Shown here piece by piece: positions 53,241-62,009 of a DNA stretch of 64,000 nucleotides; the first letter of the stretch is position 1, and each line of letters begins with the position of its first letter. Position numbers and translations under genes: made by a program. A model generated the notes under the pieces. It made no database searches. It saw only the letters and a list, made by a program, of their open reading frames with translations, and had not been told where the DNA came from. The stretch comes from Mycolicibacterium malmesburyense (lineage in GTDB: Bacteria > Actinomycetota > Actinomycetes > Mycobacteriales > Mycobacteriaceae): contig NZ_CVTB01000011.1 in assembly GCF_001050015.1 (NCBI RefSeq), forward strand, positions 49,569 through 113,568. The letters run 5' to 3'.

Positions 53241-54430
53241 CCGGGCATTCCGATCTGCGCCGTATTACGGGGCGGCCCAGCGGTTTCGGTGTCGGGGAAC
53301 ATGATCTGCTTGATGATGTCGGCGTTGAGGATGATACCGGGGTAGGTGCGTCGCCAGGGATTGGTTCCGGTGTCGGCCACGACATACGGTGCGGCGGTTT
53401 CGAACGGCAGCTTCGGCAGTCCGGTGCACTGCGGACCGCCCTCGGCGCCGGCCTTGGGCAGATCCAGTGGATAGCGGTACCGCTCCTGGGCCCATAGGAA
53501 GCCGGCCAGCACCTCGACGCCCGGCGCTTTCAGCGGTGGGAAGTGCGACGACTCGACAATGCCGGCCAGCCCACACCACAACGCCTGGTTGTACTCGTTG
53601 GTCAGCGCCGTGGTCGGGACCAGCAGCCGCACGACGTCCGTCAGCGACCGACGGTTCTGACCGATCACCTCGTTGCCGACGTCGGCCAGCCCGATCACGC
53701 TGACGAGCGCCGCGTCGAGATCGTCCTGTTTGTCGACGATGGATTCGCTGACGGTGGCCGCGTTGTCGGCGATCGAGACGAAATCCCCTGAGGCATCGGC
53801 GTATGCGCGCAGCACGCCCGGGGCGAGTTCGAGATCGCGACTGAGCGCAGGCAGGCTTGGCTCCAGCGTCGCGAGGTAGGAATCCAAGTCGGAGAGCATT
53901 TGGCCGAACTTCTGCCCGCGACCCGATACGGCCTGCGCGATCGCACCGAGCGTGGCGTTGAGCTTCGCCGGCTCGATCGTGGACAGCACCGAGGTCAGTT
54001 GTTCGAAGACGGTGTTCACCTCGACCATCACGTGCTGGGCCTCGATCACTTGGCCGGCGCGCAGCGATTGTGGCGAAGGATCGTCGGGGAAGACGAATTG
54101 CACTTGCTTGGCGCCGAAGACGGTCGGCGACGCGATGTCGACCAGCGCGTTCGCCGGAATCGCGTCGAGCCGTGAGGGATCCATCGCGAGATGCAGGGCC
54201 GCCTCACCGCTCGGGAGCGCTTCGATCGATGCGACCCGGCCGACCTGGACACCGCGGACTTGAACCTTCGCATCGGGATTCATGACCAAGCCGGCGCGCT
54301 GCGAGATGACCGTCACCGGAACGCTATCGGAGAAGTCGCCGCGAAACAGGCTCGCCGCCAACGCGAACACCGCGATGACCGCAACGATCGACACCAAACC
54401 GACGAGAGGACGCAGCACCCAGAGCTTCAT
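53237..54430 (-). CDS. mceA: Mce family protein, MceA
   Basis: The 397-aa protein has one N-terminal helix (about 7-28), an MCE domain (VTVISQRAGLVMNPDAKVQVRGVQVGRVASIEAL) and the MceA cholesterol-uptake-porter-like C-terminal part with NEYNQALWCGLAGIVESSHFPPLKAPGVEV. It heads the six-gene operon. No yrbEA/yrbEB permease genes precede it, unlike typical mce operons. ATG 54430 has a weak GAGGG site. Confidence 0.94.
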   Translation of the reverse strand: MKLWVLRPLVGLVSIVAVIAVFALAASLFRGDFSDSVPVTVISQRAGLVMNPDAKVQVRGVQVGRVASIEALPSGEAALHLAMDPSRLDAIPANALVDIASPTVFGAKQVQFVFPDDPSPQSLRAGQVIEAQHVMVEVNTVFEQLTSVLSTIEPAKLNATLGAIAQAVSGRGQKFGQMLSDLDSYLATLEPSLPALSRDLELAPGVLRAYADASGDFVSIADNAATVSESIVDKQDDLDAALVSVIGLADVGNEVIGQNRRSLTDVVRLLVPTTALTNEYNQALWCGLAGIVESSHFPPLKAPGVEVLAGFLWAQERYRYPLDLPKAGAEGGPQCTGLPKLPFETAAPYVVADTGTNPWRRTYPGIILNADIIKQIMFPDTETAGPPRNTAQIGMPG

Positions 54431-54532
54431 CGGTCGCCCTCACAATCACACCCAAGGCGTAACGCACCGCACCCCGTTGGTCGGTATGACAAGCCCGTTT
54501 TCCCCCCAGCGTGCGATCGAGGACGGTGCAGG

Positions 54533-54562
54533 ACTTTACGCCGGAACATATCTTTGGGTCAA
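54533..54562 (-). promoter_or_regulatory. promoter of the mce operon with operator variant
   Basis: On the minus strand TTGACC (plus-strand 54557-54562) and TAAAGT (54533-54538) are 18 bases apart. The spacer reads ACCCAAAGATATGTTC, the island element with one extra C, and the -10 context CGTAAAGTCC is identical to the promoter at 37167. The leader to mceA would be about 95 bases. Confidence 0.65.
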
Positions 54563-55021
54563 TCGCTCCCGTAGTGATACGACAATTCGAGGTGGCGGAT
54601 CTTCTTTCATGCTGTCAGGGACGAAGAAAATGTTTGCTGAGCAAGCATGTCACACAGCTCAACGCAGTTCAACACGCAAAAGTGGGACAAATAGAGGTTA
54701 TCTGTCTCGTACCCACGACGTGTGCGGACGGCTTGTCAGTCGCGGTTGTGAGCAGGCAAAACGGAACAATGATTAGGCCCACGCCGGGCACCCCACAACG
54801 CGACCGGAAGGCAACTGATCCAGTCGCGTCGACCTCAGCCGAATTCAATGATGACGCGTCACCGAAGCCCGAGCAGTCAAATGACAATTTTTAGGAGAAT
54901 AGAGACGGACGGTCTCAAAAACGCCCTGTGATAATCGAACTCATCGGCTTTACAGCGCTGCGAAAACTGTCGCCGGGCGTCAAACAATAGGAGCGGAAAA
55001 CGAGCGTCCGCGTGCGGAGAT
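54563..55021. other. gene-free, AT-richer segment at island border
   Basis: No convincing gene is seen between the mce promoter and the DUF2469 gene. Open frames here (for example 54511-54894) lack recognisable domains and codon bias. Two 60-base lines counted by hand are about 43-48% GC, well below the surrounding genes. This is where the accessory island meets the core block, so it may be a remnant of the recombination that inserted it. Confidence 0.5.
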
Positions 55022-55327
55022 TTACTCGGGCAACCGCAACTCGGGCTTTTCCACCTCTTCGATATTGACGTCTTTAAAGGTGATCACCCGCACCTGTTTG
55101 ACGAAACGGGCGGGCCGATACATGTCCCACACCCAGGCGTCGGCCAACCGCAGCTCGAAGTAGACCTCCCCGTCGGAGTTGCGCGGTACGAGTTCGACGC
55201 TGTTGGCGAGGTAGAACCTCCGCTCGGTTTCCACCACGTAACTGAACTGGCCGACGATGTCCTTGTATTCGCGGTAGAGCGAGAGCTCCATCTCGGTTTC
55301 GTACTTTTCGAGATCTTCGGCACTCAT
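55022..55327 (-). CDS. DUF2469 family protein
   Basis: The 101-aa acidic protein starts MSAEDLEKYETEMELSLYREYKDIVGQF and contains VVETERRFYLANSVELVPR and MYRPARFVKQVRV, the highly conserved actinobacterial DUF2469 family (Rv2901c). Function is unknown; it may be cytoplasmic and housekeeping in view of its constant location beside rnhB. It marks the right border of the accessory island. Confidence 0.95.
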   Translation of the reverse strand: MSAEDLEKYETEMELSLYREYKDIVGQFSYVVETERRFYLANSVELVPRNSDGEVYFELRLADAWVWDMYRPARFVKQVRVITFKDVNIEEVEKPELRLPE

Positions 55328-55382
55328 CGGCTCAGCTGTCCTTCATCTTGGTCGCTGCCCCCTTGTTGGCTCCCATTGTCCC

Positions 55383-56120
55383 CTACCCCGCTTGGTCGCG
55401 TTGATCCGGTGGACCTACTGAATCGCAGTCGACCAGTTCGGTCACCACCTTGACGCCTCCCGCCGTGGCCACCCGGCGGACGTTGATGAACGAGTGCCGG
55501 TGCTGGGCACAGGGCCCCAGCTCGGCCAACGCGGCGCTGTGTGCGGGCGTGCTGTAGCCCTTGTGGTCGGCGAAGCCGTAGCCGGGGTGTTCGGCCTCCA
55601 TCTTCACCATCAAACGGTCCCGGCTGACCTTGGCCAGCACGCTGGCCGCCGCGATACATGCGGCGGCCGCATCGCCGCCCACCACCGGTAGCGACGGCAC
55701 CGGCAGCCCGGGTACGCGGAAGCCGTCGGAGAGCACGTAACCCGGCCGCACCGACAGGCCGGCGACCGCCCGGCGCATCCCCTCGATATTGGCGACGTGC
55801 ACGCCGCGGCGATCCACTTCCGTCGACGGGATGAACACCACGTGATAGGCCAGCGCGTACCGGCGGATCAGCGGGAAGAGGCGCTCGCGCTCTTTCTCGT
55901 TCAGCTTCTTCGAGTCGTCGAGCGCCGAGAGGCTCTCCAAGCGGTTCGGCCCCAGGACGCAGGCGGCGACGACGAGAGGTCCCGCACAGGCGCCCCGACC
56001 GACCTCATCGACGCCGGCAACCGGGCCGAGGCCGGTGCGATACAGCGCCGACTCCAGCGTGCGCAGCCCCGAGGATTTCCGGATCACAGTGCGCGGAGGC
56101 CATGTCGCCGGCAAGAACAC
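55383..56120 (-). CDS. rnhB: ribonuclease HII
   Basis: The 245-aa protein is RNase [26 protein letters not shown] (DEVGRG motif with two catalytic acids), [12 protein letters not shown], and [29 protein letters not shown]. It removes ribonucleotides from DNA. The start is GTG 56120 behind AGGAGAGG. It lies 33 bases after lepB and 55 bases before DUF2469 in one direction. Confidence 0.96.
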   Translation of the reverse strand: MFLPATWPPRTVIRKSSGLRTLESALYRTGLGPVAGVDEVGRGACAGPLVVAACVLGPNRLESLSALDDSKKLNEKERERLFPLIRRYALAYHVVFIPSTEVDRRGVHVANIEGMRRAVAGLSVRPGYVLSDGFRVPGLPVPSLPVVGGDAAAACIAAASVLAKVSRDRLMVKMEAEHPGYGFADHKGYSTPAHSAALAELGPCAQHRHSFINVRRVATAGGVKVVTELVDCDSVGPPDQRDQAG

Positions 56121-56153
56121 CCTCTCCTATTGCGTCCCGATGCGTCGTGGCGC

Positions 56154-57020
56154 TTACGTCTGCGGGTTCACGCTGCCCACCCCGCCCCAACGGGAGGGAG
56201 GCCACGCGATGAACCGCGCCTTACCGATGACATTGTCCACCGGGACGGTGCCCGCCATCGGGTCGCCCGTGCACAGCAGACCCTTCTGGGCGTCGGCCGG
56301 GGTATTGGTGCAGTGCGCGCGGGAGTCCGCGGAGTGGGTGCGGTTGTCCCCCATCACCCACACCCGTCCTTCGGGGACCGTCACGGGCCCGAACTCGTTG
56401 CCCAGGCAGGGGTAGACCGCGGGGTCGGCACGCATGGTGTCGGGGTCGAGGTACGGCTCGTCGAGGCGCTTGCCGTCGACGGTCAAGCCGGTCGCGGCGC
56501 GGCATTCGATGGTCTGACCGCCCACGGCGATGATCCGCTTGACGAGGTCGTTCTCGTCGGGCGGGACGAATCCGACGACCGACAGCGCGTTCTGGATCCA
56601 GCGGACGGCGGTGTTGTCCGAACGGATCGACCGGTAGTTGATGTTCCAGTTCGGCGGCCCCTTGAACACGACGACGTCGCCGGGCTCCGGAGACGTGAAC
56701 CGGTAGGACAGCTTGTCGACCATGATCCGGTCGCCGGTGCAGCCGGGGCAGCCGTGCAGCGTGGGTTCCATCGACTCGGACGGAATCAGGTAGGGCCGCG
56801 CGACGAACGTCAGCATGACGTAATAGAGGACCAGTGCGATCGAGATCAGGATCGCGAATTCCCGTAGCGCGCCGCCCTTCTTCTTGGGCTTCTCCTCGGC
56901 GCTGTCCGGCGCGGTGGTTTCGGGCGGGTGCTCGGCCGATGACTCGTCGGACTCTGCGGAACCGGTCACCGCATCAGGGTAGCCAGCGCCGGCTTCGGCC
57001 TCGCGCTGCTCGCGCTCCAA
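56154..57020 (-). CDS. lepB: signal peptidase I
   Basis: The 288-aa protein has a charged cytoplasmic N-terminus, one membrane helix (about 53-73), catalytic Ser83 (PSESMEPTL) and Lys161 (LVKRIIAVGG), and the GDNRTHSADSRAH box. It cleaves signal peptides of exported proteins. The start is uncertain: TTG 57020 gives the length quoted, GTG 56969 would shorten it by 17 residues; neither has a clear RBS. Upstream is rplS, as in M. tuberculosis. Confidence 0.95.
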   Translation of the reverse strand: MEREQREAEAGAGYPDAVTGSAESDESSAEHPPETTAPDSAEEKPKKKGGALREFAILISIALVLYYVMLTFVARPYLIPSESMEPTLHGCPGCTGDRIMVDKLSYRFTSPEPGDVVVFKGPPNWNINYRSIRSDNTAVRWIQNALSVVGFVPPDENDLVKRIIAVGGQTIECRAATGLTVDGKRLDEPYLDPDTMRADPAVYPCLGNEFGPVTVPEGRVWVMGDNRTHSADSRAHCTNTPADAQKGLLCTGDPMAGTVPVDNVIGKARFIAWPPSRWGGVGSVNPQT

Positions 57021-57055
57021 GGATCAGGCTCCGACGCCGTCCGCCGACCCGGAGG

Positions 57056-57397
57056 TCAGCGCTTCTCCTTGATCTTGGCCTTCTTGCCTCGCAGCTCGCG
57101 CAGGTAGTACAGCTTGGCGCGGCGGACGTCACCGCGGGTGACGACGTCGATGTGGTCGATGTTGGGCGAATGCACCGGGAAGGTCCGCTCGACGCCGACG
57201 CCGTAGCTCTCCTTGCGCACGGTGAAGGTCTCCCGGATGCCGCCGCCCTGGCGACGCAGGACCACACCCTTGAAGACCTGGATGCGCTCCTTGGAGCCCT
57301 CGATGACCTTGACGTGCACGTTGACGGTGTCGCCGGGACCGAAGTCCGGGATGTCGTCGCGCAGCGATGCCTGATCGACGAAGTCCAGCGTGTTCAT
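57056..57397 (-). CDS. rplS: 50S ribosomal protein L19
   Basis: The 113-aa protein starts [19 protein letters not shown] and shows the L19 pattern [25 protein letters not shown] and [28 protein letters not shown]. It sits at the subunit interface of the ribosome. ATG 57397 has AAGGAAG upstream. lepB follows after 35 bases. Confidence 0.98.
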   Translation of the reverse strand: MNTLDFVDQASLRDDIPDFGPGDTVNVHVKVIEGSKERIQVFKGVVLRRQGGGIRETFTVRKESYGVGVERTFPVHSPNIDHIDVVTRGDVRRAKLYYLRELRGKKAKIKEKR

Positions 57398-57721
57398 CGG
57401 TGACACTTCCTTGCGGTTGGCGGCTGCGGGCGCTGCTGTCACGTGGACGCCGTGACATAAGACTGCCGAGCCGATCTGATCGGACGAATCGGGGTGTATC
57501 TCGCAGCGGGCGGAACTGGCCGTTCCCGGGTCCTGCGCAGACAACTGCTCAATTGTGCCAGATGGGAGCCGTCCGGCGAAATCGCGCCGGATCCCTCGGC
57601 CGACACTTCGTAAGCTTAGCTAAGCAGGCGGTGCCGGCGCCCAGCGGTTAGGCTGGATACCAGGGCTGAAGCAATGCGGCGGGCCCCGACAATCCCCATA
57701 TCGGGCCACTAGAGGAGGGTC
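57398..57721. other. divergent promoter region of rplS and lppW
   Basis: This 324-base spacer contains no gene I can support. A perfect 12-base palindrome GCTTAGCTAAGC lies at 57614-57625; on the lppW side TAGGCT near 57647 could be a -10. If the rplS transcript starts near the palindrome its leader exceeds 200 bases, which leaves room for autoregulation, but no specific structure was identified. Confidence 0.4.
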
Positions 57722-58666
57722 ATGCGACGGCGGCCATCTCCGCTGGTCAAGACGATCGCGATCGTCGCCGCTGCGGTCGTGACCGTCGCTGGCTGCGAGG
57801 CGAAGGTGCACGGCACCCCGCCCCAGCCCGCCGTCCCCCACCTGACCGTCGTCGTGCCGCAAGGTGGCATGGCTCCCCTGCCCGAGGCGCCCCCCGACGA
57901 ACCCCCCGCGTCGTTCGGCGGCCTGAACGCCCGCACCCAGGAAGCGACCGCCGAGGCCGCCCGGGCGGGCGCCGATGTCTCGATCGCCGTCCTCGACCGC
58001 AACACCGGAAACCTCGTGACGAACGGCAACAACGAGGCGATGCCGATCGCCTCGGTGGTCAAGCTGTTCATCGCCGACGACCTGCTGTTGCAGGAGTCGC
58101 AGGGCAAGGTCGACCTCACGCCCGAGGACCGCAAGGGGTTCGAGGCGATGTTGCGGTCGTCCGACGACAGCGCCGCCGAGGTGTTCTGGAACCGCAGCGG
58201 CGGCAGCGAGATCGTGTCGCGCGTCATCGCCCGGTACGGCCTGGGCGCGACCCGGTTGCCGTACGACGGCCGTTGGTTCACCACCACGAGCACGACCGGA
58301 GACCTCGTCCGGTACTACTCGGAACTGCTGTCGGGCGGCGGCGGATTACCTGCCGACAAGGCCAACGTCATCCTGTCGAACCTCGCCGCGTCCACACCCA
58401 CCGCACCCGACGGCACCGTGCCCGGCGGCGTGTACCCCCAGCGATTCGGCATCCCCGAGGGCCTCTACAACGAGCGGGTGGCGGTCAAGCAGGGATGGTT
58501 CTGCTGCTGGAACGGCGCCAACTGGGTGCACTGGTCTACCGGGGCGATCGGACCCGACCGTCGATACGTGATGGCGATCGCGTCGATGCAACCCACCGAC
58601 GATGTCACCGCCCGCAACACCATCACCCAGGCGGTCAAGACCATGTTCCCCGGCGGACGCGTCTAG
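57722..58666 (+). CDS. lppW: lipoprotein LppW, beta-lactamase-like fold
   Basis: The 314-aa protein has a lipoprotein signal with lipobox VAGC (Cys25) and a serine beta-lactamase/transpeptidase-like domain with Ser111-x-x-Lys114 (IASVVKLF), a possible second motif near SDDSAAEVF, and VKQGWFCCWNG in the position of the third motif, where the usual KTG is not evident. It is outside the membrane. Enzymatic activity is doubtful because the third motif is altered. Position between rplS and trmD matches Rv2905. Confidence 0.9.
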   Translation: MRRRPSPLVKTIAIVAAAVVTVAGCEAKVHGTPPQPAVPHLTVVVPQGGMAPLPEAPPDEPPASFGGLNARTQEATAEAARAGADVSIAVLDRNTGNLVTNGNNEAMPIASVVKLFIADDLLLQESQGKVDLTPEDRKGFEAMLRSSDDSAAEVFWNRSGGSEIVSRVIARYGLGATRLPYDGRWFTTTSTTGDLVRYYSELLSGGGGLPADKANVILSNLAASTPTAPDGTVPGGVYPQRFGIPEGLYNERVAVKQGWFCCWNGANWVHWSTGAIGPDRRYVMAIASMQPTDDVTARNTITQAVKTMFPGGRV

Positions 58667-58728
58667 CGGTTTCGGGCGGGAACCGCGAAAACGCACTTGG
58701 CGCCGCGGAAATCCGGCACGCTGCGTTG

Positions 58729-59253
58729 ATGACGTCGGCTGATCACCTCCCGCACATCTCGCGCAGGGCCGCACTCGGTGCGCTGGGTCTCGGCGCCGCC
58801 GCCATGGCCACCGCCCCGCATGCGGCGGGCCAACTCGACCAGGGCTACGAGGCGATGTTGATGAAATGCATCGACCCGCGGTTCACCACGAACACGTGGA
58901 AATACATGACCGGTCGGGGTTGGCAGAACAACTACAGCGAGTTCGCCTTCGCCGGTGGGCCGGTCGGCGTGGTGGCGCCGGCGTTCGCGGGTTGGCACGA
59001 GACGTTCTGGGAGAACCTCGCGATCTCGGTGGACCTGCACTGGTTGACGCGGTTGATCGGCATGGCGCACCGCGACTGCGGCGCGGTCGCGGCGGCCTAC
59101 GGCGATCGCGTGCTGACCGACAGGGCCTACGAAACCGAGGTGTTGTCCGGGGCCTTGCGCGAGTTCCGCGATGAGGCCGGTCGGCGTCAGCCCGGCCTGA
59201 TCGTCGAACTCGGCATCATGGATCTCAACGGTGCCGTGGAGGTCGTCACCTGA
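58729..59253 (+). CDS. Tat-exported beta-carbonic-anhydrase-like protein
   Basis: The 174-aa protein starts with a twin-arginine signal (ISRRAALGALGLGAAA, residues about 10-25, cleavage near AAGQ). The mature part holds Cys47-x-Asp-x-Arg51 (CIDPRF) and His114-x-x-Cys117 (AHRDCGAV), the zinc-ligand set of beta-class carbonic anhydrases, with ELGIMDLNGAVEVV at the end. It is short for the class. ATG 58729 is used because the open frame upstream overlaps lppW. Carbonic anhydrase activity is inferred, not shown. Confidence 0.75.
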   Translation: MTSADHLPHISRRAALGALGLGAAAMATAPHAAGQLDQGYEAMLMKCIDPRFTTNTWKYMTGRGWQNNYSEFAFAGGPVGVVAPAFAGWHETFWENLAISVDLHWLTRLIGMAHRDCGAVAAAYGDRVLTDRAYETEVLSGALREFRDEAGRRQPGLIVELGIMDLNGAVEVVT

Positions 59254-59260
59254 CCCGAGC

Positions 59261-59938
59261 TCAGTCGAGCAGGTCGGGCCGGCGCTCGCGGGTGCGCTCG
59301 AGACCCTGCTCGCGGCGCCAGGCGGCGATCCTGGCGTGGTCGCCGGACAGCAGGATCTCGGGCACGTCGAGGCCCCGCCAGCTTGGCGGCCTGGTGTAGC
59401 TCGGCCCCTCGAGGATTCCCTCGGAGTGCGAATCCTGTTGATGCGACTGCGGATTGCCGAGTACCTCGGGTAACAGCCGCACGACGGCCTCGATCATCAC
59501 CAACGCCGCGGACTCACCGCCGGGCAGCACGTAGTCGCCGATCGACAGCTCCTCGACACGCATGCGTCGCGCCGCGTCCTCGACGACCCGCTGGTCGATC
59601 CCCTCGTAGCGTCCGCAGGCAAACACGAGATGCTTCTCCTCGGCCCAGGCCTCCGCATCGGCCTGCCGGAACAGCCGCCCCGCGGGCGTCGGCACCACGA
59701 GAAGCGTTTCAGCCGAACAGATCTCGTCGAGAGCCTCACCCCACACCGGCGCCTTCATCACCATGCCCGGTCCCCCGCCGTAGGGTGAGTCGTCGACCGA
59801 GCGGTGCACGTCGTGCGTCCAGCGCCGCAGATCGTGCACGGCCAGCTGCACGATCCCGGAGTCGATGGCCTTGCCGGGCAACGACTGTCGCAGCGGCTCG
59901 AGGTAATCCGGGAAGATCGTGACGACGTCTATCCGCAT
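59261..59938 (-). CDS. trmD: tRNA (guanine-N1)-methyltransferase
   Basis: The 225-aa protein is Trm[54 protein letters not shown] (trefoil-knot SAM site) and [13 protein letters not shown]. It methylates G37 of tRNAs to prevent frameshifting. It follows rimM by three bases and ends the rpsP-khpA-rimM-trmD operon. Confidence 0.97.
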   Translation of the reverse strand: MRIDVVTIFPDYLEPLRQSLPGKAIDSGIVQLAVHDLRRWTHDVHRSVDDSPYGGGPGMVMKAPVWGEALDEICSAETLLVVPTPAGRLFRQADAEAWAEEKHLVFACGRYEGIDQRVVEDAARRMRVEELSIGDYVLPGGESAALVMIEAVVRLLPEVLGNPQSHQQDSHSEGILEGPSYTRPPSWRGLDVPEILLSGDHARIAAWRREQGLERTRERRPDLLD

Positions 59939-59941
59939 GGC

Positions 59942-60457
59942 TCAGATCTCCAGCAGGCCTTCGGGCGGGTCGATCTCGACCAGCTGATCCGCCAGCGACA
60001 CCGAGGTCACGATCGCGCTGACGAACGGCACGAGAACCTCGCGTTTCTCGCCGCGGACCGCGAGCAGTTCACCGGCGGCCGTGTGCAACACCTCGGTGAC
60101 GGTGCCGACGTCGACGCCCTCGGTGGTGCGTACCCGAAGACCCTCGAGTTCGTGGTCGTAATACTCGTCGGGGTCCTCGATCGGCGGAAGTTCCTGCGAA
60201 TCGACGAGAAAGACGATGCCGCGCAACGTCTCTGCGGCGTTGCGGTCGTCGACGCCGTCCAACCGGACCAGCAGCCGACCGCCGTGTTCACGCACCGATT
60301 CGACCGTGTACTCGCGTTCGGCGCCGCCCTTGGCGGGGCGGCCGCGCAACGACGTCCCGGGCGCGAACCGCGCGTCGGGATCGTCGGTGCGGACGTGCAC
60401 CACCAGTTCGCCGGTGATGCCGTGCGCTTTGACGACGCGCCCGACGACGAGGTCCAT
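59942..60457 (-). CDS. rimM: ribosome maturation factor RimM
   Basis: The 171-aa protein has the RimM N-terminal domain ([34 protein letters not shown]) and PRC-barrel C-terminal domain ([36 protein letters not shown]). It assists assembly of the 30S head. It lies between the KH protein and trmD genes. Confidence 0.96.
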   Translation of the reverse strand: MDLVVGRVVKAHGITGELVVHVRTDDPDARFAPGTSLRGRPAKGGAEREYTVESVREHGGRLLVRLDGVDDRNAAETLRGIVFLVDSQELPPIEDPDEYYDHELEGLRVRTTEGVDVGTVTEVLHTAAGELLAVRGEKREVLVPFVSAIVTSVSLADQLVEIDPPEGLLEI

Positions 60458-60466
60458 GCGCAGGTG

Positions 60467-60709
60467 TTACTGGTCGGTGTCCACCACGTCCACGCGGATA
60501 CCGCGGCCGCCGATGCCGGCGACCAGCGTGCGCAGCGCGGTCGCGGTGCGGCCACCCCGGCCGATCACCTTGCCGAGGTCATCCGGATGGACATGAACCT
60601 CGACGGTGCGGCCACGCCGGCTGGTCACCATGTCGACGCGGACGTCGTCCGGGTTGTCGACGATCCCGCGCACCAGGTGTTCGACCGCGTCGACGACGAC
60701 AGAACTCAC
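60467..60709 (-). CDS. khpA: KH-domain RNA-binding protein (KhpA)
   Basis: The 80-aa protein is a single KH domain: LVRGIVDNPDDVRVD and the RNA-contacting loop GKVIGRGGRTATALR. It binds RNA, usually with a Jag/KhpB partner, and affects cell elongation or translation in other bacteria. Eight bases after rpsP, nine before rimM. Confidence 0.94.
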   Translation of the reverse strand: MSSVVVDAVEHLVRGIVDNPDDVRVDMVTSRRGRTVEVHVHPDDLGKVIGRGGRTATALRTLVAGIGGRGIRVDVVDTDQ

Positions 60710-60717
60710 GGCCGGAC

Positions 60718-61269
60718 TCAGCTTTCAGTGGCGCCGGAGACGGTGGCGTCCTCACCCTCAGCCGGGGGCTCGGACTGGTCCTTGGCGGGGGCCGGTTCGG
60801 CCTGGGCCTCGGCCTCGACGGCCTTGGGATCCGACTCGTCGGACGCCTTGTCGGCGGCCCGCCCGGCCTTTTTGGCTGCGGGCGCCTTCTTCTTCTTGGG
60901 CTGCGTGGCCTCGGTGCTCGGGCCGCCCTCGGCCTCGGCCAGCGCGGCGTTGAACAGGTCCAGCTTGCTCGGCTTGGGCTCCTTGACCTTCAGCGTGCCT
61001 TCCGCGCCGGGCAGACCCTTGAACTTCTGCCAGTCGCCGGTGATCTTCAGCAGCGCGAGGACGGGCTCGGTGGGCTGGGCGCCGACGCTGAGCCAGTACT
61101 GGGCCCGCTCCGAGTCGATCTCGATGAGGCTCGGGTCTTCCTTCGGGTGGTACCGGCCGATGACCTCGATGGACCGGCCCTGACGGCGGGTGCGCGCGTC
61201 GGCGACGGCGATACGGTACTGCGGATTGCGGATCTTGCCGAGCCGCGTGAGCTTGATCTTTACAGCCAT
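60718..61269 (-). CDS. rpsP: 30S ribosomal protein S16 with long C-terminal tail
   Basis: The first 80 residues are S16 ([40 protein letters not shown]). The remaining 100 residues form a charged tail rich in Ala, Lys and Glu ([17 protein letters not shown]), longer than S16 of most bacteria but present in mycobacteria. ATG 61269 is the family start. First gene of the operon with khpA, rimM and trmD. Confidence 0.97.
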   Translation of the reverse strand: MAVKIKLTRLGKIRNPQYRIAVADARTRRQGRSIEVIGRYHPKEDPSLIEIDSERAQYWLSVGAQPTEPVLALLKITGDWQKFKGLPGAEGTLKVKEPKPSKLDLFNAALAEAEGGPSTEATQPKKKKAPAAKKAGRAADKASDESDPKAVEAEAQAEPAPAKDQSEPPAEGEDATVSGATES

Positions 61270-61480
61270 GGTGGTGCGTCTTCTCCTGTGATTGCCACGC
61301 TGGCAATTCAGCGATCGAGGCGGGTTGCCTCGGCCCGGTTTTGCCTTGCGCGTGTGACCGCCGCGGGGTCGTAGTCCTGCGGTAGACAGCCGCCCATTGT
61401 GCCAGAACAGCCCCGACCGGGAGAAATCCGCTGCGGCCCGACGCTCGGCGGGCGACCCCTCGGCGGCTGAACGGGCTAAG

Positions 61481-61530
61481 CGGGTTGATTCCACGCACCA
61501 GGTGAGGGCGATCAACCCGTTAAGGGGTTG
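61481..61530 (-). promoter_or_regulatory. competing hairpins in rpsP upstream region
   Basis: CGGGTTGAT (61481-61489) pairs perfectly with ATCAACCCG (61511-61519). The central CAACCC (61513-61518) can instead pair with GGGTTG (61525-61530). The two stems exclude each other. They lie between the SnoaL-like gene and rpsP, so they could be a terminator of the former or an attenuator of the latter. Confidence 0.4.
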
Positions 61531-61560
61531 GGGGCATGTTCGCGCGCAGCACGTGAGCGT

Positions 61561-61992
61561 TCACAGGAGTTTGTCGAAGCACTTCTCCTCGACCCGCTTG
61601 CTCATCCGCCAGCCGTCGGCCGTGCGCACAAATTCGTCGACGTACCAGATGCCGACGAAGTAGATCTGGCCCTCGCCGCCCATCACCATCGGGTTGAAGC
61701 AGATCGCCCGCGATCTGCCGGTGTCGCCCGTGACGCGGATGTCGACGTTGCCCAGCATGTGGTAGTACGCCGGGAAGTTCGGCAGCACATCCTTCAGCCA
61801 CGCCTTGACCTCACCGAAGCGGCCGTCGATGCCTCCGGTGACGCGGTAGTCGATGTAGGCGTCCGGTGTGAAAACCCGGTCGAGGTCGTCGAATCGCTTC
61901 TGGTCGATGGCGGTCGAATAGTCGATCAACAACTGCTGGATCTCGATGCGGTCCGAAATCTCTTCCAGGCTCAACATGCGTCGATTGAACAC
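61561..61992 (-). CDS. SnoaL-like (NTF2-fold) protein
   Basis: The 143-aa protein is an NTF2-fold SnoaL_4-type member: IQQLLIDYSTAIDQKRFDDLDRVFTPDAYIDYR and YYHMLGNVDIRVTGDTGRSRAICFNPM. Function is unknown; position matches Rv2910c. Starts GTG 61992 or ATG 61977 are possible; neither has a clear RBS and the gene may be leaderless, as it is divergent from dacB2 with only 17 bases between. Confidence 0.88.
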   Translation of the reverse strand: MFNRRMLSLEEISDRIEIQQLLIDYSTAIDQKRFDDLDRVFTPDAYIDYRVTGGIDGRFGEVKAWLKDVLPNFPAYYHMLGNVDIRVTGDTGRSRAICFNPMVMGGEGQIYFVGIWYVDEFVRTADGWRMSKRVEEKCFDKLL

Positions 61993-62009
61993 GACTAGGC
62001 TGCCTGCCC

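Noticed and set aside
54511..54894. 127-codon open frame upstream of mceA
   Set aside because: No recognisable domain or RBS; composition unlike the coding genes. Also inspected as a possible yrbE remnant; no membrane segments were found.
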